This document shows, in pieces, positions 9,037-19,701 of a stretch of DNA of 64,000 nucleotides. Location of the stretch: assembly GCF_001456355.1 (NCBI RefSeq), contig NZ_CP010271.1:2790001-2854000 (forward strand), written 5' to 3'. The stretch comes from Mycobacteroides saopaulense. Its GTDB lineage: Bacteria; Actinomycetota; Actinomycetes; Mycobacteriales; Mycobacteriaceae. The position numbers and the translations under genes are program-made. Below the pieces are notes generated by a model, which saw nothing but the letters and a program-made list of their open reading frames with translations, did no database searches and was not told the DNA's origin. Every line of letters starts with the position of its first letter. Within the stretch, counting starts at the first letter, position 1.

Positions 9037-11361
9037 ATGACCAGGCCTGCGTTTTCTGCTCTTCACGCACGCGGTTCATCGCGACTTTCGCACACCCACT
9101 GGGGTGCCTTCACTCCCGAGGTTCACGACGGAGAAGTGGTCGGCGTCACACCCCTCGCGACCGATCAGGACCCTTCCCCACTGCTGCAGAACATCCCCGG
9201 CTCGATCCGGCACCAAGCCCGGGTAACCGGGCCATCAGTCCGCCGCGGATGGTTGCGCGACGGGCCCGGCCCCAGCACCGCCCGCGGCTCGGACGAGTAC
9301 GTGGAGGTGTCCTGGGACGAGCTCACCGAACTGCTGGCCGATGAACTGCGACGCATCGTCGACACCTACGGCAATACGGCCATCTATGGCGGCTCGTACG
9401 GCTGGGCCAGCGCAGGGCGCTTTCACCACGCCCAGAGCCAGGTGCACCGATTTCTGAAATTACTTGGTGGCTACACCTTTTCACGTCACTCCTACAGCCT
9501 GGGCGCGACCGGGGTCATCATGCCGCATGTCATCGGAACTCACGACGGACTGTTCAAGAGGTCGACCTCCTGGGACGTCATCGTCGAGAACACCGATCTG
9601 CTGGTGTCGTTCGGTGGAATCGCGCTGAAGAACACGGGCGTCAACCATGGGGGCACCACCGCACACCCGGCACGCGATGCCCTCAACAGGTTTCGCGACC
9701 GGGGTGGGCGCATCGTCTCGTTCAGCCCGCTACGCGATGACATCGATGGCGACTGCGAATGGCACGCCCCGGTTCCCGGGACCGACGTCGCGATCATGCT
9801 CGCGCTGGCACATGTGCTGGCCGTGGAGGGGCTCGCAGATCTGACCTTCTTGAGCAGCTACTGCACCGGCTACGAGCGGTTTGAACGCTATCTACTGGGC
9901 GTCGACGACGGCGTACCCAAGAGCCCGGAGTGGGCGGCACACATCAGTGGCCTGGACGCGGCCGAGCTGCGTACCTTGGCGCGCCGGATGGCGGCGGGAC
10001 GCACGCTGGTGACGGTCAGCTGGTCCCTACAGCGGGTGCGCCATGGTGAGCAGGCACCCTGGATGGGACTCACCTTGGCCGCGATGCTCGGTCAGATCGG
10101 GCTTCCCGGAGGCGGTTTCGGCCATGGCTATGGCTCGATGAACGAGCCCGGGCTGGCCCCCGTCAGCTGCCGGCTGCCGACCTTCCCGCAGGGCCCCAAC
10201 CCCGTCGAGACGTTCATCCCGGTGGCTGCCATCAGCGAGCTGCTGCTGCGCCCGGGCGAGACGCTGGCCTACAACGGTCAAACGCTCACCCTGCCCGACA
10301 TCAAGTGCGTCTATTGGGCGGGCGGGAATCCCTTTCACCACCACCAGAACCTGCCCCGGCTGCGTCGCGGCCTGGCGCGTGTCGACACCGTCGTGGTGCA
10401 CGATCCGGTCTGGACGGCGATGGCCAAGCACGCCGACATCGTGGTGCCGTCCACCACCAGCCTCGAACGCGACGACTTCTCCGGCAGCCGCAATGACCCG
10501 CTGTTGGTGGCGATGAAGGCTGCCGCACCGCCCTATGCCAACTCTCGCGACGACTACACGACATTCTCGGCGCTGGCTGACAGGCTCGGTTTCGGCGAGC
10601 GATTCAGCGAAGGGCGCACCTCCGCCGAGTGGTTGCGCCACATCTACGCCGAATGGGCAGGCACCCTGAACTTCCCGGTGCCCTCCTTCGACGAATTCTG
10701 GGACAGCGGCTATCTGAAGCTGCCGACCGATCAGGGTCTGACACTGCTCTCGGACTTCCGGGAGAACCCCGAGGCGCACCCGCTACACACCCCCAGCGGG
10801 CGAATCGAGATCTTCTCGGCGACCATCGACCAGTTCGGATACGCCGACTGCGGCGGCCATCCACGCTGGTATGAACCCACCGAATGGCTCAACGGGCAAC
10901 GTGCCGAGCACTTTCCACTACACCTGATCGCCAATCAGCCGCGAACCAGGCTGCACAGCCAACTCGACTTCGGCGGCACCAGCCAGGCATCGAAGGTGCA
11001 GGGCCGCGAACCTCTCCGCATGCACCCGCAGGATGCGGCCGCTCGTGGCATCTCCGATGGCGACGTGGTGCGGGTGTTCAACGACCGCGGCAGCTGCCTG
11101 GCGGGGGCGGTTCTCGACGAAGGGCTACGACGCCGGGTGGTGCAGCTCTCGACCGGGGCGTGGTTCGATCCCGTCGACCCATCTGATTTCGATTCGCCCT
11201 GCGCACATGGAAACCCGAATGTCCTGACCGACGACTCGGGCACCTCGTCCCTGGCGCAGGGATGCACCGGTCAGCACGTGTTGGTACAAATCGAGCGGTT
11301 CGAGGGCACACCCCCACCGGTGCGGGCGCACGTCCCGCCACGGTTCGCTGCCCACGACTAG
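9037..11361 (+). CDS. molybdopterin-dependent S/N-oxide reductase (BisC/TorA type)
   Basis: Large DMSO-reductase-family enzyme, 774 residues, binding bis-molybdopterin-guanine-dinucleotide. Near residue 107 the motif YGGSYGWASAG contains the Ser expected to bind molybdenum in the TMAO/biotin-sulfoxide reductase branch. No N-terminal Cys cluster for an iron-sulfur centre is present and no twin-arginine signal is seen, which favours a cytoplasmic biotin- or methionine-sulfoxide reductase over a secreted TMAO reductase. The C-terminal cofactor-binding domain (QPRTRLHSQLDFGG and GDVVRVFNDRG) is complete. Its stop interlocks with that of hflX in CTAG. Confidence 0.88.
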   Translation: MTRPAFSALHARGSSRLSHTHWGAFTPEVHDGEVVGVTPLATDQDPSPLLQNIPGSIRHQARVTGPSVRRGWLRDGPGPSTARGSDEYVEVSWDELTELLADELRRIVDTYGNTAIYGGSYGWASAGRFHHAQSQVHRFLKLLGGYTFSRHSYSLGATGVIMPHVIGTHDGLFKRSTSWDVIVENTDLLVSFGGIALKNTGVNHGGTTAHPARDALNRFRDRGGRIVSFSPLRDDIDGDCEWHAPVPGTDVAIMLALAHVLAVEGLADLTFLSSYCTGYERFERYLLGVDDGVPKSPEWAAHISGLDAAELRTLARRMAAGRTLVTVSWSLQRVRHGEQAPWMGLTLAAMLGQIGLPGGGFGHGYGSMNEPGLAPVSCRLPTFPQGPNPVETFIPVAAISELLLRPGETLAYNGQTLTLPDIKCVYWAGGNPFHHHQNLPRLRRGLARVDTVVVHDPVWTAMAKHADIVVPSTTSLERDDFSGSRNDPLLVAMKAAAPPYANSRDDYTTFSALADRLGFGERFSEGRTSAEWLRHIYAEWAGTLNFPVPSFDEFWDSGYLKLPTDQGLTLLSDFRENPEAHPLHTPSGRIEIFSATIDQFGYADCGGHPRWYEPTEWLNGQRAEHFPLHLIANQPRTRLHSQLDFGGTSQASKVQGREPLRMHPQDAAARGISDGDVVRVFNDRGSCLAGAVLDEGLRRRVVQLSTGAWFDPVDPSDFDSPCAHGNPNVLTDDSGTSSLAQGCTGQHVLVQIERFEGTPPPVRAHVPPRFAAHD

Positions 11362-12773
11362 AGCGCGGTCAGGACCGCGGCAAGCGCCCGCGGAACCCGG
11401 CCCACCACCCGTGTGCCATCCGCCAGATGCTCGGTGGATTGCACCTGGCCCTCGGTGTGGATTCGGGCAACCAGATCCCCACGCTCGTAGGGGATCACCA
11501 CGTCGACGGGCACGTCTCCACGGGGCACCGCCTCGGCGATGGCCTCGCGCAGCGCGGCGACCCCGTCACCGGTGTGCGCCGACACGAACAACGCCTTGGG
11601 TAATGCACGACGCAGCTGCGCCAATGCCAAGTCACCCGCCGCATCGATCTTGTTGATCACCAACAACTCCGGCGCCGCAGACGCATCATGATCGGCGACG
11701 ACCTCGCCAATCACCTTGCGCACCGCCTCGATCTGGGCCAGCGGCGCCAGGTCTGAGCCATCCACCACGTGCACGAGCAGGTCCGCGTCGGCCACTTCTT
11801 CCAGGGTCGACCGGAAGGCCTCGACCAGCTGGGTGGGCAGGTGCCGCACAAAACCGACGGTGTCCGTGATGACGAATTCGCGTCCGTCGTCGAATGTTCC
11901 GCGCCGTGTGGTCGGCTCAAGCGTTGCGAACAACGCATCTTGAACCAGAACTCCCGCGCCTGTGATCGCGTTCAGCAGACTCGACTTGCCCGCATTCGTG
12001 TATCCCACGATCGCCACCGACGGGGTATCGCTTTCCAGGCGACGGCTGCGCTTGGTGTCGCGAACCGTCTTCATGTCACGGATTTCGCGGCGCAGCTTGG
12101 ACATGCGTTCGCGGATTCGGCGCCGATCGGTCTCGATCTTTGTCTCACCGGGGCCTCGGGTACCCACGCCGCCACCAGCGCCACCGGCACGGCCACCGGC
12201 TTGGCGGGACATCGATTCACCCCAGCCGCGCAACCGCGGCAACATGTATTCCATCTGCGCCAGCGACACTTGCGCCTTGCCTTCGCGGCTGGTGGCGTGC
12301 TGGGCGAAGATGTCCAGGATCAACGCGGTGCGGTCGATGACCTTGACCTTGACCGCCTTCTCCAGGGCCACCAACTGCGCCGGGCTCAGCTCACCATCGC
12401 AGATCACGGTATCGGCGCCGGTGGCCAGGACGATCTCGCGCAGCTCGATCGCCTTGCCGGAGCCGATGTACGTTGCCGGATCGGGCTTTTGACGGCGCTG
12501 AATCAGTCCTTCAAGCACTTCGGAGCCGGCCGTCTCGGCGAGCGCGGCCAGTTCGGCCATGCTGGCCTCGGCCTCCTGTGAGGTCCCATCGGTCCATACG
12601 CCCACCAGCACAACCCGTTCCAGACGCAGCTGCCGGTATTCGACCTCGGTGACGTCGGCGAGTTCGGTGGACAGCCCCGCCACACGTTTGAGTGCGGCGC
12701 GGTCTTCCAGCGCGAGTTCGCCGTCGGTGGGCGTCAGATAGGTGGTGGGCATATCAGTTGCCGATGGTCCCAT
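11358..12773 (-). CDS. hflX: ribosome-associated GTPase HflX
   Basis: HflX, 471 residues, splits stalled or hibernating ribosomes. The N-terminal domain is present (YIGSGKAIELREIV), then a glycine-rich linker GGRAGGAGGGVGTRGPGETKI-type segment (residues near 215-235), then the GTPase domain with G1 GYTNAGKSS, switch ATLEPTTRR and DTVGF. The start ATG at 12773 has GAGGA seven bases upstream and lies 25 bases after the dapF stop; the longer frame to 12890 would run into dapF. Third or later gene of the operon Rv2729c-like, Rv2728c-like, miaA, dapF, hflX. Confidence 0.93.
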   Translation of the reverse strand: MGPSATDMPTTYLTPTDGELALEDRAALKRVAGLSTELADVTEVEYRQLRLERVVLVGVWTDGTSQEAEASMAELAALAETAGSEVLEGLIQRRQKPDPATYIGSGKAIELREIVLATGADTVICDGELSPAQLVALEKAVKVKVIDRTALILDIFAQHATSREGKAQVSLAQMEYMLPRLRGWGESMSRQAGGRAGGAGGGVGTRGPGETKIETDRRRIRERMSKLRREIRDMKTVRDTKRSRRLESDTPSVAIVGYTNAGKSSLLNAITGAGVLVQDALFATLEPTTRRGTFDDGREFVITDTVGFVRHLPTQLVEAFRSTLEEVADADLLVHVVDGSDLAPLAQIEAVRKVIGEVVADHDASAAPELLVINKIDAAGDLALAQLRRALPKALFVSAHTGDGVAALREAIAEAVPRGDVPVDVVIPYERGDLVARIHTEGQVQSTEHLADGTRVVGRVPRALAAVLTAL

Positions 12774-12798
12774 CCGACGGTCCTCGATCGCATCCGAA

Positions 12799-13677
12799 TT
12801 ATCCGCAGGCGCCAATGCCACCCCACCACTCGTCGGAGATCTCGCCGTCGGCGAGCAGCATGGAAGGCCCCCGCAGGAAGCTGGACTCACCGGTGACCGT
12901 TACCCGCACCTGTCCGCCGGGGATGTTGACGACGAGCTCGCCGGTTTCCTGCCCCAGATGACGCAGACCCGCATACGCCGCTGCCACGGTTCCCGTACCG
13001 CAGGAACGGGTTTCACCGACGCCGCGTTCGTGAACGCGCATGTACACCGCACCGTCGGCCGGTGCGGTCAGCACCTCGACGTTGGTCCCGTCGGGAAACA
13101 GCCCCTCGTCGAAGGTGACCGGAGCACCCACATCGAGCATGCGCAGTTGTTCGGTGCTCAGATCCGGGTCCACACAGGCCAGGTGCGGATTGCCCACGTC
13201 GATGGCCAGACCGGAGAATCGCCGGCCGCCGACGGTCGCCTCGCCCGAGCCGAACTCCTTCACCGGGCCCATGTCGACGGTGATGTCAGCCGTGAGCTGG
13301 CTCCAGGAGTTGATGCGCACCGGCCTTGGCCCGGCCAGGGAGGCGACCACGAACTCGTCGCGGTGTTCCAGCCCCACCGACCGCAGATAGTGGGCGAACA
13401 CCCGGACGCCGTTGCCGCACATTTCGGCGATCGATCCGTCGGCGTTGCGGTAGTCCATGAACCAGTCTTCGATGCTCACCCCGGCGGGTTTCTCGGTCAG
13501 AACTGCGCCCTCAAGGGCGGCGCCCACGGTGGTGACGCGCAGCACGCCGTCTGCGCCGAGCCCCCGTTGCCGGTCGCACAGCGCCTGGACGGCGGGCACC
13601 GATAGGTCCCGCTTGATGTGGACATCTGGCAGCACCACGAAATCGTTCTGAGTGCCGTGGCCCTTGGTGAACTTCAC
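12799..13677 (-). CDS. dapF: diaminopimelate epimerase
   Basis: PLP-independent racemase of 292 residues that converts LL- to meso-diaminopimelate for lysine and peptidoglycan. Both catalytic cysteines are seen: MCGNGVRVF near residue 82 and [12 protein letters not shown] near residue 224. The N-terminal [12 protein letters not shown] is typical. The ATG overlaps the miaA stop as ATGA, so the two are translationally coupled. Together with dapA and dapB further along, three lysine-pathway genes lie in this window but not in one operon. Confidence 0.96.
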   Translation of the reverse strand: MKFTKGHGTQNDFVVLPDVHIKRDLSVPAVQALCDRQRGLGADGVLRVTTVGAALEGAVLTEKPAGVSIEDWFMDYRNADGSIAEMCGNGVRVFAHYLRSVGLEHRDEFVVASLAGPRPVRINSWSQLTADITVDMGPVKEFGSGEATVGGRRFSGLAIDVGNPHLACVDPDLSTEQLRMLDVGAPVTFDEGLFPDGTNVEVLTAPADGAVYMRVHERGVGETRSCGTGTVAAAYAGLRHLGQETGELVVNIPGGQVRVTVTGESSFLRGPSMLLADGEISDEWWGGIGACG

Positions 13678-14603
13678 GTATTCGAGGATAGGCGCCAGCG
13701 CGACTCGATTTCTCCACAGAGGCCGGCATCACCCGCGCGGCCCCCGGCCAGCCATGCGACGCGGTGGTCACGACCGAACCACGAACGCTGGCGGCGCACA
13801 TAACGCCGCGTGCCGATGAAGGTCAGTTCGCGTGCCTGCGCCAGCTTATCGGCTCCTGCCCCGGCATCGAGCGCGGCGATCACCTGTGCGTATCCGATGG
13901 CCCGTGATGCCGTGACGCCCTTACGCAACCCCGCGTCCAGAAGATTGCGGACCTCCGCGACAAACCCCTGCTCGAACATCAGATCCGTGCGCAGCGCAAT
14001 CCGCTCGTCGAGTTTCTCTGTCTCCCAATCCAATCCGACGATCATGGTGTCCCAGCGCGGCGCTCCGATGGTCGGCGCCGACGCTGCGAAGGGCTGGCCG
14101 GTGAGCTCGATCACCTCCAGGGCGCGCACCGTACGGCGTCCGTCGGTGGGCAAGATGATCGCCGCGGCGGCCGGATCGCGTGCGGCGAGTTCGGCGTGCA
14201 ACGCGGCGACCCCGATCTGCGCCAGCCGCTGCTCCCAGCGCGCACGCACCTGCGCATCCGTCGCGGGGAATGTCCAATCATCAAGCAAGGCTTGGATGTA
14301 CATCATCGAGCCACCCACGATCACCGGCACATGTCCGCGTGCCCGGATGTCCTCGATGGTCGCGACGGCCTGTTGTTGATAGGTGGCGACCGTGGCGGTC
14401 TCGGTGATATCGAGCACGTCGAGCATGTGATGCGGGATGCCCCGCCGCTCGGCCTGCGGCACCTTGGCCGTTCCGATGTCCATGCCGCGGTAGAGCTGCA
14501 TGGCGTCGGCGTTCACGATCTCCCCACCCAAACGCTCGGCGAGATCCAGCGCGAGCGCCGACTTGCCCGTGGCGGTGGGGCCGATGACGGCGATGGGCCG
14601 CAT
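13674..14603 (-). CDS. miaA: tRNA dimethylallyltransferase MiaA
   Basis: MiaA, 309 residues, adds the isopentenyl group to A37 of tRNAs reading UNN codons; MiaB, also in this window, then methylthiolates it. The P-loop is [11 protein letters not shown] at residues 8-18, followed by [28 protein letters not shown] and the [11 protein letters not shown] block near the C-terminus. The start is the ATG at 14603, which is also the first base after the stop of the upstream gene region; a longer open frame to 15002 is a shadow. Confidence 0.96.
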   Translation of the reverse strand: MRPIAVIGPTATGKSALALDLAERLGGEIVNADAMQLYRGMDIGTAKVPQAERRGIPHHMLDVLDITETATVATYQQQAVATIEDIRARGHVPVIVGGSMMYIQALLDDWTFPATDAQVRARWEQRLAQIGVAALHAELAARDPAAAAIILPTDGRRTVRALEVIELTGQPFAASAPTIGAPRWDTMIVGLDWETEKLDERIALRTDLMFEQGFVAEVRNLLDAGLRKGVTASRAIGYAQVIAALDAGAGADKLAQARELTFIGTRRYVRRQRSWFGRDHRVAWLAGGRAGDAGLCGEIESRWRLSSNT

Positions 14604-15274
14604 CACCGCACCCGCCAGGTGCCGACGAAGTACCCGACTCCGTAGGGAGACCCGCGATACAAGCACTGGGCGTCTACGGCATCTGTGCCCACAAGTCCGG
14701 CTAGTGCCTGATAGGCAGCGCCCCCGGTGATGATGTCCGGTACCTCGTGCAACGAGGCCACATCCCCCTGCCCGAGCGCGTCGGTGAGCGCCAGTTGCAT
14801 CCCTTCGGCTTCGGGCCGGTAGCCGCCGGGCGCCTTGTCGGTGAGGGTGTTGGCGCCGTCGGCGATCACCAGCACGCCCGGGGGCGTGGGCCACGCCCCG
14901 ATCTCGCGACGCAACTCCCGTCCGAACGCGCCGGCGTCTCCTTCGGCGGCGTCCAGAAGACGTACCTCGACCTCTTCGGCGCCCACACGAGCACGCAGCC
15001 ACCCGGCAATCAGCACCGGCAGCGGAAGCTCCGCACCCTCCTCGGCCGCATTCGAGAGCGACACATGCACGTCAACGCCGTACCCGGCGAACGTCCCCGC
15101 CACCTCTGGGCCGTACCGGCCGATCCCCACTCCTATGGCGATCCAGCGTGCGGGCAAGCCGCTTACCGCCGCCGTCGCGGCATCGCGCAGATCGGCAGTT
15201 TCCTCGGCTGCCGTCCCGCCCAGCTCGGGCACGAGCAGCGGGGTCGACGGGCAGATCGCAATCGCCAGACTCAC
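14603..15274 (-). CDS. conserved protein, class III extradiol-dioxygenase-like fold (Rv2728c equivalent)
   Basis: A 223-residue protein starting at GTG 15274, whose GTGA overlaps the stop of the upstream membrane-protein gene. Ala- and Gly-rich alternation of strands with motifs [13 protein letters not shown] near the start, [23 protein letters not shown] near residue 135 and [19 protein letters not shown] later. The overall layout resembles catalytic-LigB/AMMECR-associated proteins, but the metal ligands are not convincing, so enzymatic activity is unknown. It is conserved in this operon position in mycobacteria, immediately upstream of miaA. Confidence 0.75.
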   Translation of the reverse strand: MSLAIAICPSTPLLVPELGGTAAEETADLRDAATAAVSGLPARWIAIGVGIGRYGPEVAGTFAGYGVDVHVSLSNAAEEGAELPLPVLIAGWLRARVGAEEVEVRLLDAAEGDAGAFGRELRREIGAWPTPPGVLVIADGANTLTDKAPGGYRPEAEGMQLALTDALGQGDVASLHEVPDIITGGAAYQALAGLVGTDAVDAQCLYRGSPYGVGYFVGTWRVR

Positions 15275-15654
15275 GCCACTACACCCCCGCGGGTGGCCCC
15301 GGCCTGCGCGGCTCCGGCGAGCAAGATCGCCGCACCCCACTGATATCGGCTGACCCTACGCTTGGACCATCGTGACTCGATGACCAGCGCAAAAAGCAGC
15401 GAGGAGACCATCAGCGTCTGCACCAGGATCACCGAACCCTGCCCCAGCGCGGCAGCCTGCAGGCCGAATCCGACCATGCTGATCAACGTCCCGAGCCACC
15501 ATGGCCAATTGCGCAGCAAGGTGGTGATGGGCCCCAGCGCGCCGACATCCTCAGCGGCAACGGCGTGCGCCATGCGCTGGTGGATGACATCTCCGAATGC
15601 GACGCACGCGGCGGCCCCGATGGCGAGTGCCGACGTGATATCCGCATCGGACAT
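15271..15654 (-). CDS. small DMT-like membrane protein, half length
   Basis: A 127-residue membrane protein with about four hydrophobic segments (near residues 10-25, 48-68, 72-92 and 105-122). It resembles the first half of a drug/metabolite-transporter protein: in M. tuberculosis the gene at this place (Rv2729c) encodes about 300 residues. The start at ATG 15654 has GAGGAGG five bases before it. The stop overlaps the next gene as GTGA, so nothing remains of a second half. It may work as a dimer of half-size units or be a truncated remnant. Confidence 0.7.
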   Translation of the reverse strand: MSDADITSALAIGAAACVAFGDVIHQRMAHAVAAEDVGALGPITTLLRNWPWWLGTLISMVGFGLQAAALGQGSVILVQTLMVSSLLFALVIESRWSKRRVSRYQWGAAILLAGAAQAGATRGGVVA

Positions 15655-15779
15655 CACGGCCTCCTCGCGGGATCATCTGGCATATGTTCGCCCGTGCGGC
15701 GATGACACCTGTTTGAATGAACGGTGTAGTGAGCTTAGGGCGCCGTGTTGCGCGGCAACAATTGTAGGAAGAGGTTTCG

Positions 15780-17159
15780 ATGCCGGATCAGTCACCACAG
15801 CACGACAGTGTTGCTCCCGCCCCCCAGCCCGGAGTTGCTCCCGCCCCCCAGCCCGGAGCCGCCCCCATCCCCCGGCCCGGGCCGAAACCTCATCCGATGC
15901 CGCGACGTCCTGCGGCATCGGCACCCGCCCCTGCGGCCCATCACGTCGATCCACACAAGTTCGGCCGCGTCGATGACGACGGCACCGTGTGGCTGATCAC
16001 CTCGGCCGGCGAGCGTCAGATCGGGTCCTGGCAGGCCGGTGACGCCGACGCGGCATATGCGCATTTCGGCCGTCGGTTCGAGGATCTGGAGACCGAGATC
16101 CAGCTGCTGGAGCTGCGGCTCGGGTCCGGATCGGGCGACGCGCGCAAGATCAAGGCGGCGGCCGAGCACTTGGCGCAGACGCTGCCGACCGCGGCGGTGC
16201 TCGGCGATGTGGACTCTCTGTCCGCACGGCTGTCGGCGCTGCAGGAGTCCGCGGACACTCAGGCCGCAGCGGCACGCGCCCAGCGCGATGAGGCCCGGTC
16301 GGCGAGCATCTCCCGCAAGGAAGAACTCGCCGCCGAGGCCGAGGAGCTGGCCGCCAATTCCACGCAGTGGAAGGCCGCGGGAGATCGAATCCGGGCCATT
16401 CTCGACGAGTGGAAGTCCATCCATGGTGTCGACCGCAAGACCGACGACGCACTGTGGAAGCGGTATTCGACGGCACGTGAGACCTTCAACCGTCGCCGCG
16501 GCGCGCATTTCGCCGAGTTGGACCGCGAACGCGCCGGAGCCCGGGAAAAGAAGGAAGACCTTTGCAAGCGGGCCGAGGCGCTCTCGGACTCGACCGATTG
16601 GGGTGCCACCGCCGCGGCGTTCCGGAACCTGCTCAACGACTGGAAGGCCGCAGGGCGGGCGCCCAGGGAGACCGACGACAACCTGTGGCACCGCTTCAAG
16701 GCCGCTCAGGACAAGTTCTTCTCGGCCCGCAACGCCGAATCCGCTTCGCGTGATGCCGAATTCGTGGCCAACGCCGATGCCAAGCGCGCATTGCTGGTAG
16801 AGGCCGAGAAGATCGACCCGGATGCCGACGTGGATGGTGCGCGAGCAGCCTTGCGCGCCATCGGCGACAAGTGGGACGCGATTGGCAAGGTTCCGCGCGA
16901 GCAGCAGGCCGATCTGGAGCGGCGGTTGCGTGCTGTGGAGAAGAAGGTGCGCGAGGCCGGCGAATCCGGCTGGGGTGACCCCGAGGCGGAAGCACGTGCC
17001 GAGCAGTTCCGGGACCGTGCGCGCCAGTTCGAAGAGCAGGCCGCCAAGGCAGATGCCGCAGGCAAGACCAAGGATGCCGAGAAGGCACGGGCCAGCGCCA
17101 AGCAGTGGCAAGAATGGGCCGATGCGGCAGTGGCAGCGGTCAAGAGCCGATCGCGCTAG
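15780..17159 (+). CDS. DUF349 repeat protein
   Basis: Protein of 459 residues (Rv2731 equivalent). The N-terminal 60 residues are Pro/Ala/His-rich and disordered-looking. From about residue 170 three helical DUF349-type repeats follow, each with a W-K or W-D core (residues near 190-250, 265-330, 340-395). The tail is a charged Ala/Glu/Lys coiled coil ending in [14 protein letters not shown]. No enzyme motif is present. The role is unknown; DUF349 proteins are RNA- or stress-linked in some bacteria. Ribosome site AGGAAGAGG lies a few bases before the ATG. Confidence 0.85.
   Translation: MPDQSPQHDSVAPAPQPGVAPAPQPGAAPIPRPGPKPHPMPRRPAASAPAPAAHHVDPHKFGRVDDDGTVWLITSAGERQIGSWQAGDADAAYAHFGRRFEDLETEIQLLELRLGSGSGDARKIKAAAEHLAQTLPTAAVLGDVDSLSARLSALQESADTQAAAARAQRDEARSASISRKEELAAEAEELAANSTQWKAAGDRIRAILDEWKSIHGVDRKTDDALWKRYSTARETFNRRRGAHFAELDRERAGAREKKEDLCKRAEALSDSTDWGATAAAFRNLLNDWKAAGRAPRETDDNLWHRFKAAQDKFFSARNAESASRDAEFVANADAKRALLVEAEKIDPDADVDGARAALRAIGDKWDAIGKVPREQQADLERRLRAVEKKVREAGESGWGDPEAEARAEQFRDRARQFEEQAAKADAAGKTKDAEKARASAKQWQEWADAAVAAVKSRSR
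15810..15857 (+). repeat. tandem 24-base repeat in the DUF349 gene
   Basis: Two exact copies of a 24-base unit lie head to tail (15810-15833 and 15834-15857). They duplicate eight codons of the proline-rich N-terminus (V-A-P-A-P-Q-P-G), and a third degenerate unit follows. Copy number could vary between strains without a frame change. Confidence 0.9.
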
Positions 17160-17762
17160 TTACTTGCCCTGGTCCTCGTCGTCCTCGAAGGCGTCGTCGA
17201 GGAAGGTGCGCTGATCACGCTTAGCGGCCTCGCGGCGCTCCTGCTCGGCGGCCAGCTGCACCGCGGTGCGTGACCACACCACACGCGCCCAGTGGAAGGT
17301 CAGCAGAATGACGGCGATCCAGGCGATCACCAACCCGATGCCCGGGCCGGGATGTCCCGTTCCGGCGGTCTGCCGCGTCCAAATTGCCAGCATGCCAATG
17401 ACACTGGCAACAAACGAGCCTGCCAGCGCGATCCAGGACAGCACCCAGCGGCGCGTCAACAGCGCCAGCATGGAGAACCCGACACCGAACACCATGGCGA
17501 GCCACACAAAGATCCGGGACGGCACCCGCACCGATTCCTGATCGGCAATCGCCCCGTTGACCAGAACGTCGAATCCCCTGGCGTGGCCGGTGTGCGGCAA
17601 CACAAAGGTGAGCAGCAGCGCGAAGACCAGCACGGCCACCACCATCGCCCGGGCACCCGGATCGATTTCGCCGGCGACCTTCTTTTCGGCCGCGTCGATA
17701 TCCTTGTGAAACGCGGCGAACTCCTCGAATTCGGCGTCTTTCCCGGATTCGGAGTCACTCAT
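17160..17762 (-). CDS. conserved membrane protein (Rv2732c equivalent)
   Basis: A 200-residue protein with an acidic N-terminus, then about four membrane segments (near residues 40-58, 84-103, 108-128 and 143-163), and a charged C-terminus ending EDDEDQGK. The ATG at 17762 overlaps the miaB stop as ATGA, so it is coupled to miaB. The fold and role are unknown; conservation next to miaB is the only clue. The stop abuts that of the convergent DUF349 gene with no base between. Confidence 0.8.
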   Translation of the reverse strand: MSDSESGKDAEFEEFAAFHKDIDAAEKKVAGEIDPGARAMVVAVLVFALLLTFVLPHTGHARGFDVLVNGAIADQESVRVPSRIFVWLAMVFGVGFSMLALLTRRWVLSWIALAGSFVASVIGMLAIWTRQTAGTGHPGPGIGLVIAWIAVILLTFHWARVVWSRTAVQLAAEQERREAAKRDQRTFLDDAFEDDEDQGK

Positions 17763-19282
17763 AGCCCGCACCCTGCAACCTCAATCTGCTCTGTCTTGGG
17801 CGCCCCGATCGCGGGCATTCCCAAGCCAATTCCCGGTGTACTCGGCTTCTTGCCGGATTCGTGTGCGTCGCCGGCACGGGTGCGCCGGTGACTCAGCACT
17901 CCCCCGTCGGCGATCAGGTGATGCGGTGCGGCACCGGTGACCTCGACACCGATGACATCGCCCGGGCGCAATTCCCCGTCGACGTGCCCCTGCGGTCGGA
18001 AGTGGACCAGACGACCGTCGCGAGCGCGCCCGCTCATCCGGGCGGTCTCGCCGTCCTTGCGGCCCTCCCCGGTCGCGATCAGCACCTCGATGATGCGACC
18101 GATCTGCTTCTGGTTCTCCTCCAGGGTGATGGACTCCTGCAGCGCGATGAGCCGTTCGTAGCGTTCCTGCACAACGGCTTTGGGCAGCTGGCCGGGAAGC
18201 TCCGCGGCCGGGGTGCCCGGCCGGATCGAGTACTGGAACGTGAAGGCACTGGAAAAGCGTGCGCGGCGGACCACCTCAAGGGTCTGCTGGAAATCCTCTT
18301 CGGTCTCACCCGGGAAACCGACGATGATGTCGGTGGTGATCGCGGCCTCGGGCATGGCCGACCGCACGTTGTCGATGATCGACAAGAAACGCTCGGACCG
18401 GTAGGAACGGCGCATCGCCTTGAGAATTCGGTCCGAACCCGATTGCAGCGGCATGTGCAGCTGCGGACACACATTCGGGGTCTGCGCCATCGCCTCGATG
18501 ACATCGTCGGTGAACTCGGCGGGATGCGGCGAGGTGAATCGCACGCGTTCCAAGCCTTCGATGCGACCGCAGGCGCGCAGCAGCTCCGCGAAAGCGCCAC
18601 GATCACGGCCGATCTCGGGATCGGCGAAGTTGACGCCGTAGGCGTTGACGTTCTGCCCGAGCAGCGTCACCTCCAGCACACCTTGGTCCACCAGCGCCTG
18701 CACCTCGGCCAGAATGTCGCCGGGGCGCCGGTCGATCTCCTTGCCGCGCAGGGAGGGAACGATGCAGAAGGTGCAGGTGTTGTTGCAGCCCACCGAGATC
18801 GACACCCAGGCGGCGTAGGCCGATTCACGGGTCGCGGGGAGCGCCGACGGAAAGTGCTCCAGCGCCTCGACGATCTCGACTTGGGCCTCGTTGTTGTGGC
18901 GCGCGCGTTCCAGCAGCGCGGGCAGCGAACCGATGTTGTGGGTACCGAAGACCACGTCGACCCACGGCGCCTTGGAGAGCATGCCTTCGCGGTCCTTCTG
19001 CGCAAGGCACCCGCCGACGGCGATCTGCATGTTCGGGTTGGCGGCCTTGCGGGGCGCCAGATGGCTGATGTTTCCGTACAGCTTGTTATCGGCGTTCTCA
19101 CGCACGGCGCAGGTGTTGAAGATGACGATGTCGGCGTCGGTGCCGTCAGGCGCCTTGACGTATCCGGCCGCATCCAGGAGGCCCGACACCCGCTCGGAGT
19201 CGTGCACATTCATCTGGCAGCCGTAGGTGCGGACCTGGTACGTCCGGACCGCCGAATCCTCGGAAGTCACGGAACTGGTCAC
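17759..19282 (-). CDS. miaB: tRNA-2-methylthio-N6-dimethylallyladenosine synthase MiaB
   Basis: Radical-SAM methylthiotransferase, about 507 residues. The N-terminal cluster-binding cysteines are at YGCQMN, FNTCAV and VGGCLAQ; the radical-SAM motif is CNNTCTFC; the C-terminal TRAM domain starts near residue 400. The C-terminus is extended by about 50 Pro/Gly/Lys-rich residues beyond the TRAM domain. Start choice: GTG 19282, because a TACCAT -10 lies six bases upstream; the open frame extends to an ATG at 19345 but that would overlap the upstream gene and has no ribosome site. GTG 19270 is a third option. Confidence 0.93.
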   Translation of the reverse strand: MTSSVTSEDSAVRTYQVRTYGCQMNVHDSERVSGLLDAAGYVKAPDGTDADIVIFNTCAVRENADNKLYGNISHLAPRKAANPNMQIAVGGCLAQKDREGMLSKAPWVDVVFGTHNIGSLPALLERARHNNEAQVEIVEALEHFPSALPATRESAYAAWVSISVGCNNTCTFCIVPSLRGKEIDRRPGDILAEVQALVDQGVLEVTLLGQNVNAYGVNFADPEIGRDRGAFAELLRACGRIEGLERVRFTSPHPAEFTDDVIEAMAQTPNVCPQLHMPLQSGSDRILKAMRRSYRSERFLSIIDNVRSAMPEAAITTDIIVGFPGETEEDFQQTLEVVRRARFSSAFTFQYSIRPGTPAAELPGQLPKAVVQERYERLIALQESITLEENQKQIGRIIEVLIATGEGRKDGETARMSGRARDGRLVHFRPQGHVDGELRPGDVIGVEVTGAAPHHLIADGGVLSHRRTRAGDAHESGKKPSTPGIGLGMPAIGAPKTEQIEVAGCGL

Positions 19283-19288
19283 CGACTT

Positions 19289-19294
19289 ATGGTA
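19289..19294 (-). promoter_or_regulatory. -10 box of miaB, leaderless start
   Basis: TACCAT on the minus strand lies six bases before the GTG at 19282 and is the main reason for choosing this start. It sits inside the region just upstream of the end of the preceding small gene. Confidence 0.5.
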
Positions 19295-19305
19295 CGTGCC
19301 CGCGC

Positions 19306-19701
19306 TCAGGCGGATTTCCGGACGGATGGACGACGCCTCCACCATTCGTCGGCATCACAGGAGTACTGCTGAATCCCATGTAGGCAAAAGCCCAAGTACA
19401 CCCAGTTCATGGCATCCGCCGGGTCGGCCAGCAGACTAGGCAGCGCCAGGAAGAAGACGCCAAATACGTACAAACCCACCACCGACCAGAAAACCGCTGA
19501 ACGTGGATATCCGGTTTGAGTCGGCGGTTGCGCGTGGAAAAGATCACGCCACGTGAGCATGGTCATTGCCCCGGCGATCAGCGCGATGACCGCAATAATC
19601 CACTGCCACCATGAAGCGCCGTGTACGACCGCGATGACGAAAGCACCGAGCCAAAACACTCCGGCAGAAAGATCGAGAGCCACCCGCCAGCGCTTCTTCA
19701 C
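19306..19701 (-). CDS. small membrane protein, function unknown
   Basis: A 131-residue protein from GTG 19701, which overlaps the stop of the upstream gene as GTGA. Three or four hydrophobic segments are visible (near residues 8-28, 30-48, 70-95 and 98-113), followed by a charged tail with DADEWWRRR. Its shape, and an aromatic acidic motif near the C-terminus (DEWW), recall the upstream neighbour (IDDWW), so the two may be old duplicates. Not part of the M. tuberculosis order at this place. I do not recognise the family. Confidence 0.65.
   Translation of the reverse strand: MKKRWRVALDLSAGVFWLGAFVIAVVHGASWWQWIIAVIALIAGAMTMLTWRDLFHAQPPTQTGYPRSAVFWSVVGLYVFGVFFLALPSLLADPADAMNWVYLGFCLHGIQQYSCDADEWWRRRPSVRKSA

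Noticed and set aside
12774..12890. N-terminal extension of HflX
   Set aside because: It runs into dapF; the ATG at 12773 has a good ribosome site and spacing.
17861..19372. Long open frame antisense to miaB
   Set aside because: Shadow of miaB, whose radical-SAM cysteines and length are unambiguous.
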